Source: Halobacillus yeomjeoni (lineage in GTDB: Bacteria; Bacillota; Bacilli; Bacillales; Halobacillaceae). From it: a stretch of 64,000 nucleotides of DNA. The position numbers and the translations under genes are program-made. The stretch is from positions 1,426,001 to 1,490,000 of the forward strand of contig NZ_JAIVAI010000001.1 in the NCBI RefSeq assembly GCF_020171525.1, read 5' to 3'. Positions 60,779 to 64,000 of this stretch are shown piece after piece (the stretch's first letter is position 1; each line of letters starts with the position of its first letter). Under the pieces are notes generated by a model. It worked only from the letters and a program-made list of their open reading frames with translations, made no database searches and had not been told where the DNA came from.

Positions 60779-62200
60779 TCACCTGAATTTACTCACATAC
60801 CAACGAATGGCTTTATTAAGGGAACTATCAAACAATTTCTCACGCCAGTATAAATCTGAGGTTTGAGAAACGATATTGTTTCTTGCAGGGTAAGGGTGCA
60901 CGATGTTGGAGAGGCTTTGAAACTTTTTATTCAAGGCCTGTATTGTGCCTACTTCCTGCATCCATTCTCCTGCACCTTCCCCAATTGCATGAGCACCAAC
61001 GATCCTTCCCCGATTGGTTGTCATGATTTTCACAATTCCCTCGGTATTACGTTCAGCCATGAAGCGGTCATTATCAGCTAATTTTGTTTTGAAAGTAAGC
61101 AGTTGGTCCCCATATCTTTGTTTCGCTTCTTTTTCCGTCAACCCTAAATGGTAGATCTCAGGCGCTGTATAGACCACCCAGGGGACTTTCTCATATGAGA
61201 CTTTTCTGGAAAGACCGAACACTGCATTCGAAATGGTCACTTTTCCTTCCATTCCTGCAACATGGGTAAAAGGCATCGACCCGTTACAGTCACCGACAGC
61301 ATAAATATGGCGGAGGTTTGTCCTCAGAGACGCGTCAACATCAATCTTCCCGTTACTTGTTTTCACACCGATTCGATCCAATCCTAATGAACCTATGTTG
61401 GATTTTCGGCCCGTTGCAATCAAAATCTTTTCAGCCTCGATCGTATTGACTTCACCATCTTTGGAATAGGTCACAGCTACCCCTCGACCAGATGCTTCCA
61501 CCTGCTCTACTCTCGAACCTGTTAAAAGATTCAATTCATTTGAAACGATTTTTTCAAGCATTTGAGAGACTTCCTCATCTTCCTTGGATAATACATGGTC
61601 ACTTCCCTCGACTACTGTGACTTCGACACCGAGACGCGCCATCGCTTGAGACAACTCGAGTCCGATGATGCCTCCTCCAATGACGACCATTGATTCCGGC
61701 CGTTTTCTCATATCGAATATCGTTTCATTAGTTAAATAGTCGACTTGATCGACGCCATTGATTGGAGGAATCATAGGGGAAGAGCCAGTTGCTATGACGA
61801 ACCGTTTTGCTGTGATCGTCTCCTGACCAACTTGAAGAGTATGAGCATCAACGAAGCTTGCTTCAGCCTCATAAATGTCGATTCCCAACTCTATGAAACG
61901 CTCTTTTGAATCATGGTTTTGTACATCCTGGACAGCTTCTGACACCCTGTTCATGGCGTTCTCAAATAAACGGTCCCTTTCATTTTCCGGAAGCTGGGAT
62001 ACTTGGTCAGCCTGGTGGACTTCCTTTGCAGCCTGAATCAACGCTTTTGAAGGCATGCAACCGTAATGGAGGCAGTCACCGCCGAGTTCGGGCTTTCTTT
62101 CGATCAAGGCCACGTCAGCTCCAAAACTGGCAGCTCCAGCGGCTACCGTCAAACCACCAGACCCTCCACCGATGACCGCCAACTGATACTCAAAATTCAT
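60779..62200 (-). CDS. Class I pyridine nucleotide-disulfide oxidoreductase (mercuric reductase-like)
   Basis: This is a 473-aa FAD enzyme. The FAD motif is GGGSGGLTVAAGA, the redox-active disulfide is CLHYGC (Cys43-Cys48), the NAD(P) motif is VVIGGGIIGLE, and the second FAD motif is IYAVGDCNGS. The C-terminal dimerisation domain has HPYPARN in place of the usual HAHPT catalytic signature of lipoamide/glutathione reductases. It also lacks the vicinal Cys pair of true MerA. The substrate is therefore open, and a role in mercury resistance is unsupported. It starts by 4-bp overlap with the DUF1499 gene. Confidence 0.88.
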   Translation of the reverse strand: MNFEYQLAVIGGGSGGLTVAAGAASFGADVALIERKPELGGDCLHYGCMPSKALIQAAKEVHQADQVSQLPENERDRLFENAMNRVSEAVQDVQNHDSKERFIELGIDIYEAEASFVDAHTLQVGQETITAKRFVIATGSSPMIPPINGVDQVDYLTNETIFDMRKRPESMVVIGGGIIGLELSQAMARLGVEVTVVEGSDHVLSKEDEEVSQMLEKIVSNELNLLTGSRVEQVEASGRGVAVTYSKDGEVNTIEAEKILIATGRKSNIGSLGLDRIGVKTSNGKIDVDASLRTNLRHIYAVGDCNGSMPFTHVAGMEGKVTISNAVFGLSRKVSYEKVPWVVYTAPEIYHLGLTEKEAKQRYGDQLLTFKTKLADNDRFMAERNTEGIVKIMTTNRGRIVGAHAIGEGAGEWMQEVGTIQALNKKFQSLSNIVHPYPARNNIVSQTSDLYWREKLFDSSLNKAIRWYVSKFR

Positions 62201-62598
62201 GAAGACATTTCCCCTTTTTTATGTGATAGATATAATTCGGAAAATGTCTCCATTCTTTTACGATTGGCTCCAAGATCTGAATAACCGACCCTGGAAGCAG
62301 ATCGAAAATGAACAAGTTGAGCATCTTGATCGAAATAAAATTCGACATCATCCTTGAATCCGATCAACTTAGTTTTGGAAATCACGTGAAAGTAATTTCC
62401 ATCTTCCACCTCTATCGTTGTTCGATCCATTTGATTAAGTATTTGTCTTACATATGTTTTGGTCTCTTCTAAATCTCCGTTGAATGGGAGTGGCTCCAGG
62501 CGCTTTTCCTCATCCGTCTCTTGTGTCGAGACACAATTCGGTGATTTCGGGCATGCAGCCAGTTCACCGTTTTTCACCCCATGGAAGGACTTTGTCAT
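62197..62598 (-). CDS. DUF1499 family protein
   Basis: This is a 133-aa protein of DUF1499. The N-terminal CPKSPNCVSTQ motif is the family hallmark, and the second half has FRSASRVGYSDLGANRKRMETF. No membrane segment is present. GGAGGTATT precedes the ATG. Its stop overlaps the oxidoreductase start (ATGA), so the two proteins are translationally coupled and may act together. Molecular function unknown. Confidence 0.85.
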   Translation of the reverse strand: MTKSFHGVKNGELAACPKSPNCVSTQETDEEKRLEPLPFNGDLEETKTYVRQILNQMDRTTIEVEDGNYFHVISKTKLIGFKDDVEFYFDQDAQLVHFRSASRVGYSDLGANRKRMETFSELYLSHKKGEMSS

Positions 62599-62652
62599 AA
62601 GTGAAAATACCTCCTTTTTCTATACCCTACCTTTATATTCACCGATTTGACA

Positions 62653-62683
62653 ACAAAAAAACACTCCTATGTGTAAGGAGTGT
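62653..62683 (-). terminator. Terminator of the sigI-rsgI operon
   Basis: ACACTCCT and AGGAGTGT pair around ATGTGTA, followed on the minus strand by T7. Confidence 0.88.
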
Positions 62684-62687
62684 AATC

Positions 62688-63737
62688 TTAATTACTATTC
62701 TCTATGTTTTTATGATCGGTGATTCCTTTTTTTATCTGCTTATCAAGTTTCTGCTGTGTTGCTGGTTTATTTTCAGCAGGCGTCGGCACCTCTTCCACAA
62801 TAACCGAACTATTTTTTTCATTTGAGTGAATTTCTTGTTTGGACGGCTTATGTTCTTGAGTGTGATTACTCTTTTTCTTGCTGCTATGCTTCTGCTCTGC
62901 TGATTTTTGGATTTTATCTTTGTATGTCATAACCCGTTGTTTTTCAAGTAAAGACCGGTTGATTTGAATTCCTTTCACCTGAGTGGAAGGATCTTCTTCT
63001 TTATAAAACGATTGAATGATTTCTTTGTCTTTCTCTTTAATCGTTACAGGAACCGGTTCACTTTCCGCTTCTGTTTCATTTTTTTCTTTTATACGGTCTG
63101 CCATGAACTGATTGACGGATTGGTTCTTTTCATTCGCTTTTTGACGAATCTGATCAGGGACAAGGAATGTAGTGACTGACCAGTCAGCGGATTGGTCGAC
63201 TAAGTAAGCCTCCATTTGCTGGGAAACTTGATCGGATTGTATGGTATCTTTGTAGCTGATTCCTATCAATACTTGTTTTTCGGAATTCACATATCCTTGT
63301 TCCTGACTTAAACGTATCAATTCAAAAGCAACCTCAGAGGCATCTTTTTTCTTCCATTTTGTCATCATGGAGACTATTTCACTGGCTTCATCATTTTTAG
63401 GATCGATACCTAATACTTGCATCTTTTCATTGATTTCAAGTTCAACACTGGGGTTGATATCTATATTTACATAAGCATAGGTTTGATTATTTCCATACCA
63501 TGACCAGATTGGAAGGATTGCTAAAAGGAAGGCTAGTGCGACAGCCGCTATTTTATAAGGACTGTTGTGGACCATTTTTGTCCATACCACCCTCATCTTT
63601 GGCTCGGAAATGGATTCGAATTGAACCTCCATTCCCATTTCAGCTCCTTCTATTCGTTTTGCTCGATGGAACTGACCATCATTGGTCATGATAATCATGT
63701 AACGTTTTTTCTGCTCCATAACAATACCTTTTCTCAC
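62688..63737 (-). CDS. rsgI: Anti-sigma-I factor RsgI
   Basis: RsgI binds and inhibits sigma-I and senses the envelope (349 aa). The N-terminal RsgI domain (MRKGIVMEQKKRYMIIMTNDGQF start) lies in the cytoplasm, one membrane helix spans about residues 62-82 (KIAAVALAFLLAILPIW), and the outside part begins with YAYVNIDINPSVELEIN, conserved in RsgI. The outer tail is a long Lys/Glu/Ser-rich region without a carbohydrate-binding domain, unlike clostridial RsgI. The GTG start overlaps the sigI stop (GTGA). Confidence 0.93.
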   Translation of the reverse strand: MRKGIVMEQKKRYMIIMTNDGQFHRAKRIEGAEMGMEVQFESISEPKMRVVWTKMVHNSPYKIAAVALAFLLAILPIWSWYGNNQTYAYVNIDINPSVELEINEKMQVLGIDPKNDEASEIVSMMTKWKKKDASEVAFELIRLSQEQGYVNSEKQVLIGISYKDTIQSDQVSQQMEAYLVDQSADWSVTTFLVPDQIRQKANEKNQSVNQFMADRIKEKNETEAESEPVPVTIKEKDKEIIQSFYKEEDPSTQVKGIQINRSLLEKQRVMTYKDKIQKSAEQKHSSKKKSNHTQEHKPSKQEIHSNEKNSSVIVEEVPTPAENKPATQQKLDKQIKKGITDHKNIENSN

Positions 63738-64000
63738 ACACCCACCCCTTTCAGGTAATCGTTTAAGTAAACATAATCGCCATTAAAGATGAGCACTAGT
63801 GCGATGATGAATTTGCGATTTCTTTCAAGCGTCTTCTTACTGACCTCAACCTTGTCAACCAGGTCCTTGATCGGTAAGCGTCCTTTCTCTAAGACCTTTT
63901 CACGCAGATGTGGATCTTGAAAGACTAGACGAGCGACTTCTACAGCTGACTCCCTTGCATCTCTATGCTTCGGGGACGCTTCAATCAAATCATCAAAGGT
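63734..64000 (-). CDS. sigI: RNA polymerase sigma factor SigI (C-terminal part)
   Basis: Only the last 88 codons are inside the window; the gene continues past the right edge. The visible part reads TFDDLIEASPKHRDARESA and then a region 4-like helix-turn-helix LPIKDLVDKVEVSKKTLERNRKFIIAL, characteristic of SigI. In B. subtilis SigI responds to heat and envelope stress. The stop overlaps the rsgI start by 4 bp, giving strict coupling of the sigma and anti-sigma factors. Confidence 0.92.
   Translation of the reverse strand, partial: TFDDLIEASPKHRDARESAVEVARLVFQDPHLREKVLEKGRLPIKDLVDKVEVSKKTLERNRKFIIALVLIFNGDYVYLNDYLKGVGV

Noticed and set aside
60779-62200. Mercury resistance operon
   Set aside because: The reductase lacks the C-terminal Cys pair and the NmerA domain, and no merR, merT or merP is present.

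Overview
The window looks like a chromosomal segment of a low-to-moderate G+C, endospore-forming, probably halotolerant Bacillaceae (Halobacillus/Thalassobacillus-like; the genus is inferred from gene content and not proven). The gene order yhaI-hpr, prsA-yhaL-yhaM, yhaN-yhaO, yhaP-yhaQ, yhaR, yheA, yheB follows the B. subtilis yha/yhe region. Spore genes are present (alpha/beta SASP, spoVR, yhcN, yhaL). Osmoprotection is represented by an opuA betaine transporter and two GbsR-type regulators. The segment reads as core genome: there is no rRNA, recognisable tRNA, CRISPR array, prophage or full-length transposase gene.

Layout. 1-3.7 kb: glycine betaine ABC transporter opuAA-AB-AC (minus strand, cut by the left edge) with a divergent GbsR-like regulator; a 20-bp perfect palindrome lies between them. 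3.9-9.6 kb: hpr/yhaI, two small membrane-protein genes, prsA, yhaL, an MFS pump and yhaM. 9.6-11.15 kb: two copies of a dispersed MITE-like repeat bracketing a second gbsR-type gene, which separates yhaM from yhaN-yhaO. 11.15-20.4 kb: yhaO-yhaN with a LexA-like box, the ABC exporter yhaQ-yhaP, yhzD-like, yhaR, yheA, yheB. 20.5-25.4 kb: a CsoR/CstR-type repressor, a PucR-like regulator with msmX, a SASP and fumC. 25.4-25.7 kb: a promoter-to-terminator unit without a convincing ORF (candidate small RNA). 25.8-35 kb: phospholipase-C-like protein, UMF1-type MFS pump, LdcB-type carboxypeptidase, WrbA, a CDF exporter, a Gly-rich repeat protein and azlCD. 35-36.7 kb: a T-box with a UAC (Tyr) specifier ahead of an NhaC-family transporter. 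36.8-48.6 kb: mostly single-gene units (solute-binding-like protein, hydrolase, degenerate protease-like protein, cold shock protein, second methionine aminopeptidase, acetyltransferases, UspA, SulP, DMT exporter, DHFR-like, methyltransferase, LD-carboxypeptidase). 48.8-64 kb: SDR enzymes, D-amino-acid transaminase, a stand-alone UMP kinase paralogue, spoVR, yhcN, the GNAT-nitrilase fusion yhcX, a flavin disulfide reductase, and rsgI with the end of sigI at the right edge.

How it fits together. Osmotic adjustment (OpuA, GbsR types), envelope quality control (PrsA, LdcB-type and LD-carboxypeptidases, SigI/RsgI), DNA/RNA maintenance (YhaM, YhaN/O) and sporulation dominate. Most units are short and end in clear intrinsic terminators, often shared between convergent genes.

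The most notable non-genic signal is a dispersed repeat family (five copies, at about 9.7, 10.8, 28.1, 48.6 and 60.5 kb). Its ends resemble GGCTCTGTTA, it carries a hairpin-rich core, and two copies sit inside perfect 8-bp target duplications. This marks it as a non-autonomous mobile element. All functions are inferred from sequence reading alone; no database search was run.
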